Assembly (NCBI RefSeq): GCF_016808095.1
Contig: NC_068973.1
Location: 29,196,077 to 29,260,076, forward strand
Length of the DNA stretch: 64,000 nucleotides
From: Vigna angularis
Taxonomy: Eukaryota; Streptophyta; Magnoliopsida; Fabales; Fabaceae
Direction of reading: 5' to 3'
The notes beneath the pieces were generated by a model that ran no database searches, was not told the DNA's origin, and saw nothing but the letters and a program-made list of their open reading frames with translations. Below are positions 47,790 through 59,574 of the stretch, piece by piece (position 1 is the first letter of the stretch; every line of letters starts with the position of its first letter). The translations under genes and the position numbers were made by a program.

Positions 47790-48145
47790 TATGTTTTATT
47801 TGGTTTGAGTTATTTTTCACTACTTATATATTATAATTTGATTTTATTTTTAATTGTTATGAGACTTTCAACACATTTATTCACGTCGAGGCATAGACAT
47901 CTTAAACGTGAGAGTAAAATTAATGGGTGATCCGACAGTGGTTCGATAATGGATGAAACAGAATACTGACATAAATCTCGCTAGGAAAGGTTCCAACCGG
48001 GTTCTGATACCATATTAAAAAGTGAATTTAAGCCTAATTCAATCACACAAAATCGGTTTGTATGATGAGGTTTGCACCTCACTTATATATTATAATTTGG
48101 TTTTATCTCTAATCGGTAGTGTGAGATTTCCAACATAAAATAATG
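47790..48145 (-). mobile_element. TRIM-like miniature LTR retrotransposon relic
   Basis: On the minus strand, 48144 downward starts TGTTGGAAATCTCACACTACC and continues through AATTATAATATATAAGTG. It reaches a copia-type primer-binding site ATGGTATCAGAACCCGG at about 48014-47998. A second, diverged LTR start (TGTTGAAAGTCTCATAAC...ATAATATATAAGTAG) lies at about 47874-47815. Only about 125 bp of non-coding sequence separates the site from the second repeat. LTR, primer site and tiny interior fit terminal-repeat retrotransposons in miniature. Another diverged LTR-like piece is at about 48160-48215. Confidence 0.55.
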
Positions 48146-48215
48146 TTTATATTTATTTATATACTATAAATTGATTTTATCTGTATTTAATTGATACAGG
48201 GCTTCCAACGTAATA

Positions 48216-51200
48216 TTATGTACTAAGTGTCCTTCAATATTGCCCTGATTGAAGGATTGTGTATGCTCGTATTTAGACGTTATAAATGTAATGGATTTTA
48301 AGATAACCTAACTACTTTGACATTTTAATGTTAGATTTGAAGGTGAATGGCATGAAATTAGTGTTTGAACTTTAAGGGAAAATATTATTTTATTTTGTGG
48401 TTATATTTAATAGAATATGTTGTAAAGAATGTTATGAAGTATGGAGAATATATTATATTATTAATATGAGAGGTGGAAAATGATGTGAATGTGAAATTAA
48501 GAAAAGAATATGATAGGTTATTGAAACGTGTAGGCGTAGGCATTAGATATGGGGTTGGAGAGTTTGGTTTGGGTGAGTTGGGATTGCGTCTTGGTAAGCT
48601 TTATACGAAAGGAGTGATTTGATGTAATTTTGTTTTATGTTTATCCCTAAATAGCTTTGTGCCTTTTGCATTGTGGAGGTCAATCAACTTGTCATTCTAC
48701 AAATTTATGTGTTTTCTAGACCTCCAACGTCTACCTAAAATTCTGGCCATTCATCCATCCCATTGTGTAAATCATACATTAATTAACTCTTAATTTTATC
48801 TTAGTTGTTATTAAAATAATTCGGTTTTATTTTTAATTTAAAATAAAATTAAAATAGATTTTATTCTTTTAATTTTTTATGTGCTTAATAAGTTGAGTAT
48901 TGAAAAAGACCGAGACAAGGTACTAGTCAGGGAGAAAACAGCGTTAGGTTTGGTCATAATTATTAGACCTCTTTGTCTGTTCTTTCAAAATCATTAGACA
49001 ATTTTTAGGATCCATGGTCTAATTTAAGTGAAATATGATTTAAATCAATATCAAATGACAAATTCTATCGTATGATTTTAATTTGTTGAATTTATTAATT
49101 TTTTTGAAAAAAATTATGGTGAACATTTAAAAATAAATGTATATAAACAAATTGACACCATTTTCATTAAAAAATTTAAAGCAATATTTTATAGATACTC
49201 ATTTACATATATGCATTATCTGTTTTACTTATTTCTATTTATTTTTTAAAATTCAGTATGAAATTTTTTAAACTTTAAGATTTTTCAGGTACTTTCTACC
49301 ATATTCATTTATTTATATAATCACCAATATACTAAAATGTATTTAATTCCTTCATTTATTTTTTCTTTATAAAGTTTTAACACTGAATTATCTTTTACAT
49401 GTGTGTTACACTTTAACAAGCTCTTTTATGAAAGTAGTTGAAATGAGTATTTTAGTATTTTGGCATGAGAAATTTTACATCATTCATCATAAATGAGAAT
49501 TTGCAAAGCGAATACTACATGAAATATGAAGCGTGTAGAAAACATTTAGTTAGTGAAAATTAAGTGGTGGAAGTAATCAGAAACTGTCATTCTGGCTCCT
49601 TTCAATCATGCCAATAAACAATACCTTGTCATCTTTCCATAGATGAATCATTCAGTCACAAATATCTTTTGGTTTCTCTTTGCTTCAATCATATCTTCTA
49701 TATGGTATCAAAATTCCCTACTTTTTTTTAGTCGAATTATTTGGATTAAGAAATAAATATATAGCAAAATATACTAAAAAAAAAGATAAAAATTCATGTA
49801 TCACAAAATAAATATTAAATTACATTATATTTTTTTCGAATTTATATATATAGATTAGTGATTTAATTTCTAAAGTCGTTTTCTGTTTGAATATGATAAG
49901 ATGAAAAAATATATAATCCATACCCATGCTATAATATATCAATGTTTATTATTAACCATAGTTATAATATGATATTAACTTCGGTAATCAGGAATGGTGA
50001 CATAACCATAATGATGAAATTGTTTATAACAAAAAAATATAATAATAATTATGATAAAAGTAATAATAACAACTATAATAATAAAATGATTGTTTTAATA
50101 GTAAAAATGACAAAAATAATACTAAAGTTTAATTAAATTTTAAGTCTTAAATAAATTTGAGTTTTTTAAATAAATTTTTATTAATTTTTTTTAATCAAAT
50201 GTGTATTTAAATTTTTTTATATTTTTAACTGTATTTGTGTTTTTTTTTAAATAGGTGGGTGATTCTAAAACGTTATTATTGTTAATGTAAAACAATAAAT
50301 GATTTATATTAATTGAAACATGTTAGATAATGAAATTCTTATACTATTTTAGGTAAGTGACAACCACAATTATTTATTATTAAATACATTTTCAATAAAA
50401 ATAATAATTATTATTTATAATTATATTAATAGTACTATTATTTGATATTAATCACAAAATGTCATGTCTTTTACTTTTAGAGTCAACTAACAAGATGACG
50501 AGGTCTTATCACCAAATTGTAAAAGATTAAACAATAGAGTTTCAATTAAAAAATATAAAAAAATTAATTATTTATTAAACCAAAAGTATTTAATAGGAAT
50601 TTAATTAGAAATAATAAATTTATACAAAACTTAAAATTTAATTCAGTATTAATAATCAATATTATTATTATGATAATAATTATGATAATGATAATAATAA
50701 TAAAATTTATTACAAAAATATTAACCCTGATAATAAGAATAATAATAAAGTAATAAATATTTTCAATCTCACTATAGTTTTGTAATAACTCTAATATGAT
50801 AGTAGTAATAATAAATAAAAGATATATAATAAAAGTAATAAAAGAAAACATGAAAGTATGGATGAGAATAACAAACCCTAAGTAAAGACAAAGAGTACAA
50901 AGATATCCTATGGAATTTTATAGTTTTTTTTAATAAAGATGATAATGCAATGTGGATTATGTAGGCTGATTTGCAAATCAGTAAAAAACAATATGGGAGG
51001 GTGAGATTGAATATTTTGGTTTACTGATTCATTTAGACTTCGTCCTGCATAACCTGTAGCGTGCAAGTCAACAATGGAATGATACAAGATAGTCCGTATA
51101 GTCTATATTGTATAAATTTGTTCAAAATATGTTTATAACTTATGATGTATTGGTATTAATATTCTATAAATTTATTATTAAGTTTGTTTTCGGAAATATT

Positions 51201-52309
51201 TTTCGTCATCTTTCAATGATAACTTTAGTCACTTTAAATTTATTTTTTATTGTTATTTTAAGTATATACATCTATTATAAAGTTTTTTAACAAACATGTA
51301 TTTAAAAGTTTAAAATTATAAAATTATAAATATATGATTTATTTTAAGAAATAGGTTTATAAAATTTTTATTTATATTTAAAACCATAATGAATTGAAAA
51401 GGGTTACCCAAGTGGGGATGTGAGGTCTTATTGTTTTTTTTATTATTATTATCACTATTATTGAGTTGTTGCAGCTTTCAGCAATTTGTCATAAGTGCGT
51501 ACCTTTAATCCATGGATTTTAAAGCTTATCTTTTTCTTCATTTATCCAAACATGTCTTTGCAAAGGAAAGCCGTGAATTCCTTTGTAGTGAGGAATGTGT
51601 ACTGCTACTGAATCTTGCACAGGTTTTCGTCTCAGTGCATTCCATCAATCATATCATATATCTATGTATAAAAAAATGGATTCATAGCTCTGAGAGGTGG
51701 AAAAGACACTGTTATCTCAAATATTACCACTTAACATAACTTTTGTCAATAATTAATATGTACGTAATAATTTCATTTCTTTATTTTAAATGCTCATATA
51801 AAAACATCTCCATTGACTTAGCAAACCTTTAAAAAGAACGAAAGCAGCATTTTTTATCATCACTAGTAAAATAAAATATTATGAAAAAATTGTGTTGATC
51901 AATGATCATAATTTGATTTTTATTCTCAAAAAGGTAGTACATATATTCTCAATACAACTAACGGAGTGTGATGTAAGGCACAAAGCAGAATTTAGAACTG
52001 AGAGTTTGAACACGATGATAAAACATCTAAAGTACTTTTGTTTTTAGCTTTTTAACTAGTTATTTTATTTGAAAGTAGACTTAAAAACTCAATTGTATAG
52101 ATAAATTACAAACGTAAAACAAAACATGATACATGAAAGAGACAGAAAGTGTGGAAGGTGGAATAACATACATAATGCATTGTTCTGAATTGTGATATTA
52201 ATAATAGGTCAAAGTCGAAACACAGGCAACGTTTGAGACACAAACAACTTTATTCTTGTGTACAAGGTGATGTGTCTTTTAGAAAGCATTGAGAATAAAT
52301 GAAGATTGT
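48216..52309. other. Long AT-rich intergenic region
   Basis: No gene supported. The stretch at 50030-50850 is rich in AAT/ATA trinucleotide runs. The 75-residue frame at 51512-51739 is not recognisable. The last 100 bases or so are the 3' flank of the ACR gene. Confidence 0.5.
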
Positions 52310-55300
52310 TTATGAGGTCAAGAACCTTTCGAACAAGTTACCAAAGAAGAAACTGGTTTTAGCCCATCGTCGGGTCTCTGGTACTTTAGCATTGGTTGGC
52401 ACTCTCTTCACATCAACCATCATTGTCTTACCTATTTCTTTGCCAAGTGCTTCCATAGTTTTCATGTCCACTGGGTTTCCTGATGCATCCCTTACGTAGA
52501 ACACGTTCAATGCTTGCTCCCCTCTCGTTGATACACCTGCCCTACACACTGTCAACCCATTCTCTCGTAGAATCCTTGTTACTTCAGACAGCAACCCAAC
52601 TCTATCCTTTGCACACAGCTCAAGGCTAACACCCTGTTGTACACAATCAAGACTAAGACTTCAGATATATTCCATGTTCCCTAATAAGTACTTAACATTA
52701 TCACCAAAATGCTAACTTTTTACGTGATAATTAAACTCTGTGATAATCTGCATGCCCATCACGACTCTGTTATTCTGTTTGTTATAGGCTTAATTTGAAT
52801 ATGAAAGTGAATAAGAAAATAATTAGTCGTCCTTTATGTGATTTTTTTTTTTTTGTTTTTAAGATGTAGGGAAGTGGATGATATTACATGGAGCATATAG
52901 ACTCTTAAGCTCTATTGAAGGCAAAAGATCCCATCATTGTCACTAGTGGACATATGATGGTCAGATACAATCTGAGTGGAACTTAGCTCATGTATTTGCC
53001 GTACCAGTGCAGCAATACAAGTAGATAGCTGCAGATGCAAAATGTATTCATTCTGTTAAATTCAGAAAACATTCTACTATACAATCACATAGATACTAAG
53101 TAGAAATAGTAAAGCCTATCCTAAAATTCATGTACTTTACTGACTAATGTATATAGTTAAAATGAAGATTACAAGAAAACTTCCAAACAAAAAAATCCTT
53201 CTTAGAGCATGGGAGACTTACTGGGAGAGGAGATTTTATAATAGAAGTTCATCCATCTTTTTGTTTTTGTTTTTGCAATAGTCCAACAAGCATATAGAAA
53301 TATAGAAATAAATTCAAATGTGAACGTTACCTCGCTTACTCTTCTTCGAATACCAGCTTCAATGCATTGGATGACCCTTTCTTTCTCTCCTTCAGTGTCA
53401 AGGGTGCATCCATCCATATGTCGAATAAAATACTCCTAAAAGTACAACATCATCAACTAACCCTTTTAGTTTACACTTCTGACTTGAGTCTCACCACTTC
53501 TAGTGTATAAACATGCAGAACAGAATACCAATGTAGTATACCTGGGATGCATAAGGGCCATCTGATGAAACTGTGGCATGGAAAACAACATATTGCATAT
53601 CAGTAAGAGTGCAAACAATGTCAAACATGAGTTTTGCCCGATCCTTGCACTTGACTGTGACAACTGAGTACCCTTTCTCCTCACAACGTTCTATTGTGAT
53701 TTTAGGCCTGAAAGAGAGAGGACAATTAACGTCTCGTGCTACTCTATAACTTTCATAATCCCGATCAGCAAACAACATTTGGTGCAGCCGCCGATCCATG
53801 TGGGTGAAACCCATGGAGAAACTAGTCCTAGCAACTTTCTCACCATCACATCCTCGTAAGATGTTGTTGAGCTGCTCCTCCATTAGAGATAATCTGTTTG
53901 GCTCGTCCACAGCTCGGTTTGTAGCGTCATTGACATAAAGAACGCAGGCAATTCGCCTGTTATGAGTCCACACTTCTGCTGCAAAAACATTAAAATGGAG
54001 GTTGGCAAGAACAGCTGAAATCTCAGACAAGAGACCAGGGCGGTCTCTGCCAATCAGTTCAATGGCTGTATGATCACCGACAGAATGCACTCCAACCCTT
54101 TTGCTTGGCCAAAATTTCACCCCTTCTGTGCTCTGGCTCTTTGGTCCTAGAGCCTATTGTAAGAAAAACTGTTATCAAGTAGCTCTTAGTATTTGATATG
54201 CATTACTATATAGGTGTTATACTGTATGCAGTTATGGAAATGATAGAGTGAGCCGATTGGTGGTTTTCAGTAAGGGAATCTGATCACTGGTTTCTTACTT
54301 TCTTTAACATTTATGAGTAATATCTATATGACGTATCTGATTTATACTACAGTCAAGGTTTTTTAAGGAACGAAAAAAATGAACTTTCTCAATCATGGCT
54401 GTTTTTCGAGACAGTTACTCTTCAAAACTCTCTCCCTTATTTAGTTTATTTGTATATGTTCGAGAGTGTTGTGCTACTTCAATTTTCACCAATAATTTAA
54501 GGTTTTCAAGTTGTCATTAGCTATACTAAATATAAAAATTAGGTTTAATCCTTTTCGACATCCCTATTTATGTACGAGTCTCAGATGGGTCCTCGTTTTC
54601 TAAAGTGTATCAAGATGGTCCTTAATTTTCAAAATTGATATCAATGTTAAGTTGGCTAGACGGGGTTAAAAAAATTGATGAGTGGATGCTGAGATGACGG
54701 ACGAACGCTCGTCGTCTACAAGCGAACGAACGCTCGTCCACCAGCGAACGCTCGTCCACCAGCGAACGATCGCTCGTCGACCCCTGAACGAACGGTCGTC
54801 CAGTGTGGAACGAACGGTCGTCCAGCAGTAAGAGGTCGACGAGCATTCGTTCGCTGGTCGACGAGCGTTCGTTCGCTGGTTCGTCATCTCAGCATCCACT
54901 CATCAATTTTTTTAACGCCGTCCAGCCAACTTAACGGAAAGGACTCAATTGATATCAATTTTGAAAATTAAGGACCATTTTGATACACTTTAGAAAACGA
55001 GGACCCATCTGAGACATTCGTACATAAATAGGGATGTCGAAAAGGATTAAACCTAAAAATTATATCAGATTAGTTAGTTCAAGAAAAAGGGTTGATATTT
55101 ACCTTTTCAATGAAGTCGATGGTTTTGTTGTCCGTTATCTTTCTTCCTTGCTGATCCGTGACATGAAATACTGCATTTCATTAGGCGAACAAGTTAGCTG
55201 TTGAACATCTGATATAGGAAGAGAGGGCTTGGACACGTGTTAGCATGAAATACTATGTTGTTTGTCTAAAACTCTTTTTATTGACAATTTTAGACTAACT

Positions 55301-56616
55301 ACAAGTGCACGTTTTCTTTCCAAGAAATCATGCAAAGAGAACAACGGGGGATGATGTTCTCACTGTTAGATTAATATAGCAGCCAAAGTTTTTTATAGCT
55401 GCCCGCTTTGAGTTAGGACAATAACAACAAGCATGAACAGGACACATCTGAGTGGTTTTTAATGTTCAAATTAGTCACAACATACCATCCATAAACCAAC
55501 CACCGTCAGAAGATATGTAAGCTTTTGTAATTATGAAGTCAAGGTCGGTCAAGATTTGCACCACTTCCAGCAGAATTCCTGGTTTGTTGACACTATCAAC
55601 CTGTAGTTTATTATTTATTTATTTTTTTTATAGGGAGAGGATGGTAAAAGTCGATCAGTAGAGGAAAACACTAAAGTAACATATTGCATTCACTAATCTC
55701 CAAATATAAAAGATTCTTTCTAGAAATATGAAAAATGGTGATCTCATGACAATGCAGGGAGTATCATATGGTGTATCATTTAAAAGGAATAAACTTATCA
55801 GCATACAGAGCACAAATTTTGACAGCGAATTTTATCTGTTGAATTTGTGTCACTACTTCTGCAAAGTGAGAATTTTCTTTTGATCATGTGAAATTAAGTT
55901 TGACTACGGTTTTGATTAAGGGCTAATGAAATATCATTTTATTTAAGGTTTGAAAATATTATGTGCTTGGAACATAAATAAAAAATCAAAGCTCTAGGTT
56001 CAACAGTTCAAGAAAACTTTAAATACCAGAAGCTGGGCCTCCTAAGAAACTCAATGGCTACATCACAACTCACAAGGTGGTCAGGAAAAAATAGTCACAA
56101 TTTTTTGGTTTTTTAATTATACCTTGATCAGTGTACAGTCATGACAACTGGTATTGTCCACAGAGACCCTGCAAAGTTGTAAACAGAGTTCATCGTCAAC
56201 CAATCAATTTTTTAATGGTTCTATAAAGTCATACCTTATTGAGCCCTTTACTCCATATGGGATTGAGTTGATTGTCTCTTTTTCTTTTAACAAAAGCAAG
56301 TGAGGAATTAAAGCAGCCTTTTTAAATTTATATTCTGTTCCATTCTTGTTTAGTAAGTAAATGCAGTTAAGTGACACTTAGGGAATTTTTCTTTTGATAA
56401 ATGGTTAAATATATCCATTAAAATCAACTCTAGAATTGATTTTATGATGATTATGATCAGTGATCCCATCTTCATTTAAAGAGGCTATTTAATTTGCTGA
56501 CCGTTTAAAAGCGAACTTGTAATTCCAGAGAGTAATTTAGTAAACCTTGGTGGGTTCATTCTATTGCTGAAGTTCTCATACTCAGGATCAAAATATGGCC
56601 AACAAACTTTAGCCAT
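52310..56616 (-). CDS. ACT-domain repeat protein, ACR3 type, seven coding exons
   Basis: Minus-strand exons are 56616-56546, 56168-56123, 55600-55486, 55170-55103, 54153-53542, 53435-53331 and 52633-52310. All have GT/AG borders and the frame stays open, giving 446 residues. Four ACT domains are seen at about residues 37-110 ([15 protein letters not shown]), 127-200 ([14 protein letters not shown]), 262-338 ([13 protein letters not shown]) and 342-420 ([14 protein letters not shown]). Each opens with the D/N-R/K-PGLL-like turn that contacts ligands in ACT folds. There is no catalytic domain. The start [15 protein letters not shown] and the end [13 protein letters not shown] match Arabidopsis ACR3 rather than ACR4, from memory. 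ACR proteins are thought to sense amino acids, by analogy with bacterial GlnD; their plant role is not settled. Intron 4 (54154-55102) contains a young transposon. The N-terminal coding exon is short (23 codons) and could be missed by gene finders. Confidence 0.94.
54541..55054. mobile_element. Young fold-back element in intron 4 of the ACR3-like gene
   Basis: The 514 bp insert has inverted arms of about 160 bp that are nearly identical; the main difference is a gap of about 13 bases in the left arm. Ends are AGGTTTAATCCTTTTCGAC in both arms. A perfect 7 bp direct repeat AAAAATT flanks it (54534-54540 and 55055-55061). The centre (about 54700-54890) is GC-rich and made of repeated and inverted CGAACGCTCGTC / ACGAGCGTTCG motifs. 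No transposase. The arms could form a long hairpin in the ACR3 pre-mRNA. A 7 bp duplication does not fit hAT (8) or Mutator (9) cleanly, so the superfamily is open. Confidence 0.88.
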
Positions 56617-59560
56617 TTAATCAACTTCTCCAGTCAATGGGGGTGCTTCGTTTTCCTGCATGAGCATGGAAAACATGCAGATAAAAAACAGTACATCAGT
56701 GACAAAATTTATCATTTTAGGGATGCACAGAAGAGAAGGAAACAACAGTTCGTCAGTTACTAGCATATTTTTCAATTTAATTGTTTTCACACGAGTAATT
56801 ATTCCATGATGACTCTGTTTAATATCACAGTCACACTTTACTAAAATGGACTACATTTCTATTTCTATGCTGGTTATTCTTGATTCTTATCATATCAGAC
56901 CGAAACTCTCCCTCTCTTATGTTGTGGGTGTCAAGCAGTATAAGGCAGTAAATCGATCAGTACAATGTTTCAGTCACCCACTGACTCACCACATCAAGCA
57001 TCCCTACAGCAGAATCTAAGATTCTGCATGCTCCTTCTCTTGACCTTTGAACATGATATCAGGAATAAGGTGAATGCTGAGTGTTCCATGTGCATTGTAT
57101 TAGCAAAAGTTCGGAGAGGGAGATAAGAATAAAGAGTCAACAACAAGAATGCCTGGAGAATCACGGCATCAGCAAAAGTGTTTCACTTTTTTTCTTTTGA
57201 GCACACCCAAAAAAGCATTTTGCTTCACAAACTTTCCACCAAGCTGATTTGGATTATGTAGATAGTAGTTGAATGAATCTGATCAATTTTTACGTTTTCT
57301 TATCAAAAATTTTCTTTCCCATTTGATACAGATTCGTCTCATTCCAGAATCATCCCGTTCCACCAACTTTCATGAAATGCAAGAAAAAGAAATATAACTA
57401 GTATGTGTTTGGGGGCAAACAAATCAATATACACCGAAACGGGGTTATAGAAAAAGAAAACAAAAAAGGTCATATATTTAGCTCAATCTTTACAACAACC
57501 AAATCCACTCTTAAAAAGGACCCATTGAAAGGTGTCTTTGAGAAGAGTTTGAATTTTCAAACGAAATTAATATTTAACTTCCGGAAGAACCCATTTTGTG
57601 ATGTGGTGCTCAAAGGTAGCTTACGCTTTGGTGAGTAAGAAAAATAGATTCTTGAGCCAAAAAGGCAAAAAACATACGAATGTGCCATAAAGACTTGATT
57701 CCAATTGCAACCAGAATCCTAATTTTTATTTTGCTTTCCTTGTGATTTCACTCATCCCACAACGTACCATGCCAATTGCCATCACCCCATTATCTAAGAT
57801 TATTTCAAAATCTGAGAGGGTCCCCGCAATCCAACTTGACGATGACTCTAACCAACGACATATTCTAAAATTAGAAAACAAATTAATTATGAATTAAGAA
57901 TATAATTGGTTGAGATATATCTACTTTTTTCACAGAAAAATATAATTAGCATAAATAGCTAAAATTTATGGATGCACTTGTTTTCGTCCTTTAAGCAATG
58001 TGTTAGAGAGTCTTGCAGATGGTGAGATGAGAAAGTTGGCTTCCCCGAGAAAGAATTAGTTGTGGCTGAGGCGAGTTAAGTCAAAACCATAATTCAAGTT
58101 ACAAGTTGAACAATACCCGAGAGAATGAACTACTTTTGAACATGGATCATGACGCTTAATTCTATAACTTTTCCACCGTAAAATGTTCACATGTACCATA
58201 ATTTGCAAGCTGTTCATAATTTTATGTTCTGTTCAGAAAATATTGTCTTTAAATGTATTTTTAAAAAACAGGGAAGACTTTAATGAAATAAAAATATAAA
58301 GTTTAATTGCTCGTTTAGTGTACAGAAATAAACACTTTAGCTTTTATCTTTTATACATACAAAATAAATTTGTGTCGGTGTAAACCATTTTAATCTCTTT
58401 TATTTTTATAAGTACTATTTTTTATTTTTTTAGTCTCCACGTTCTAAAGTCATAAAGAATAAAAGAGAAAAAATAAAAGTTTCTCACTATTGACATCCCA
58501 CTTAGATAGGTTCGGAGTTCATGTAACAAAAAAATCTGTATTCCATTATAAAAACTCGTGGAGCACTGTCAGAATATTGCAAACAAAAATAATATTTGAT
58601 AAAGAGAACAAGAAAGAATCCGTTACACGGCAACGGAAAGAACATAGAATAAAAAAATCAAATTTGTTTGACCATACAAATTAAACGTGTCACTAGTAAA
58701 AATGGCAAAACTTAGTGTTGATTATATTCTTCAGTTAAAATAAGAAAAGATAGTTTTAATTCCATGACATCAGGATAAAAGTTTTTTTTAATATAGTATA
58801 AACTACCCATATGAAATTACAGTTTTAATTTTAATTAAAAGAATTAAAGAATATCATCAAAAGATATAAATAATTGTTTCTAAGTTTTGTTGGTAAAAAA
58901 AAAAAAAGACACACAACACAGACCACAAGCTCTCAAATCGATGTCCTGTATCCACTAACTGATTTTGGCATATTTTACACGGCGAACAGAAGCATAACAG
59001 AAAACACTAGAGTAGCTTGTTTTGTTTTTCCACTTTAAAATATAATATATGACACTATGAAACAGTCAACTGAAACGGCGACACACTGCAACTACAGTGA
59101 AGCCGCGAAGTATCTCCACGCAAATCTCAACCGCCAACTTAGCCATCCAAACAAAACACAGAGGAGTTCTTGAAATCAATATGAATAAGAACTCGCGAAG
59201 AAGCTGATAGGAGAAACATGAGTATATTCATTGTATAATACTATAGCTACTACTACTTCCTTAGACAACACAGTTCCAGTTCACATGAAAAACATACATA
59301 CCTTAATTGTTGCGAAGAAAATTGTCCCAAAAACCTTGAAGCTCCCAAATTGTCACATGAAGAAGGCCAATATAAAGACAGAGATAAGAGAAGAGAGAAG
59401 ACTTTAGGAGAAACCTTTGTTTGTGTGTGTGAGTGTGTTCTGGTGTATGCTTTCAACGTTGGAATACCACTCGATTCAAATCTCTCTCTCCTCTCTCTCT
59501 CTCTCTGTGGCAAAGCAAATGGAAAGGCTCCGAAGTGGCGTGGCAAGAGGTTCTGGGAAG
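56546..59560 (-). other. 5'UTR, leader intron and promoter area of the ACR3-like gene
   Basis: Upstream of the start codon at 56616, an acceptor CATGCAG/GAAAAC sits at 56656/56655. The best matching donor is AATTAAG/GTATGTATG at 59302/59301, which would make a 2646 nt leader intron. The first exon would lie at about 59302-59540 and is CT/GA-rich, as plant leaders often are (GA repeat at about 59485-59508). A TATA-like TATTTAAT is near 59570. The pairing of these two sites is inferred; no gene with coding potential interrupts the interval. Confidence 0.5.
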
Positions 59561-59574
59561 TGGGAGCCCATTAA

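Noticed and set aside
59253..59574. 97-codon minus-strand frame upstream of the ACR3-like gene
   Set aside because: Lies in the probable CT-rich leader exon; composition reflects the GA repeats. It could act as an upstream frame if transcription starts far enough out, but this cannot be told from sequence.
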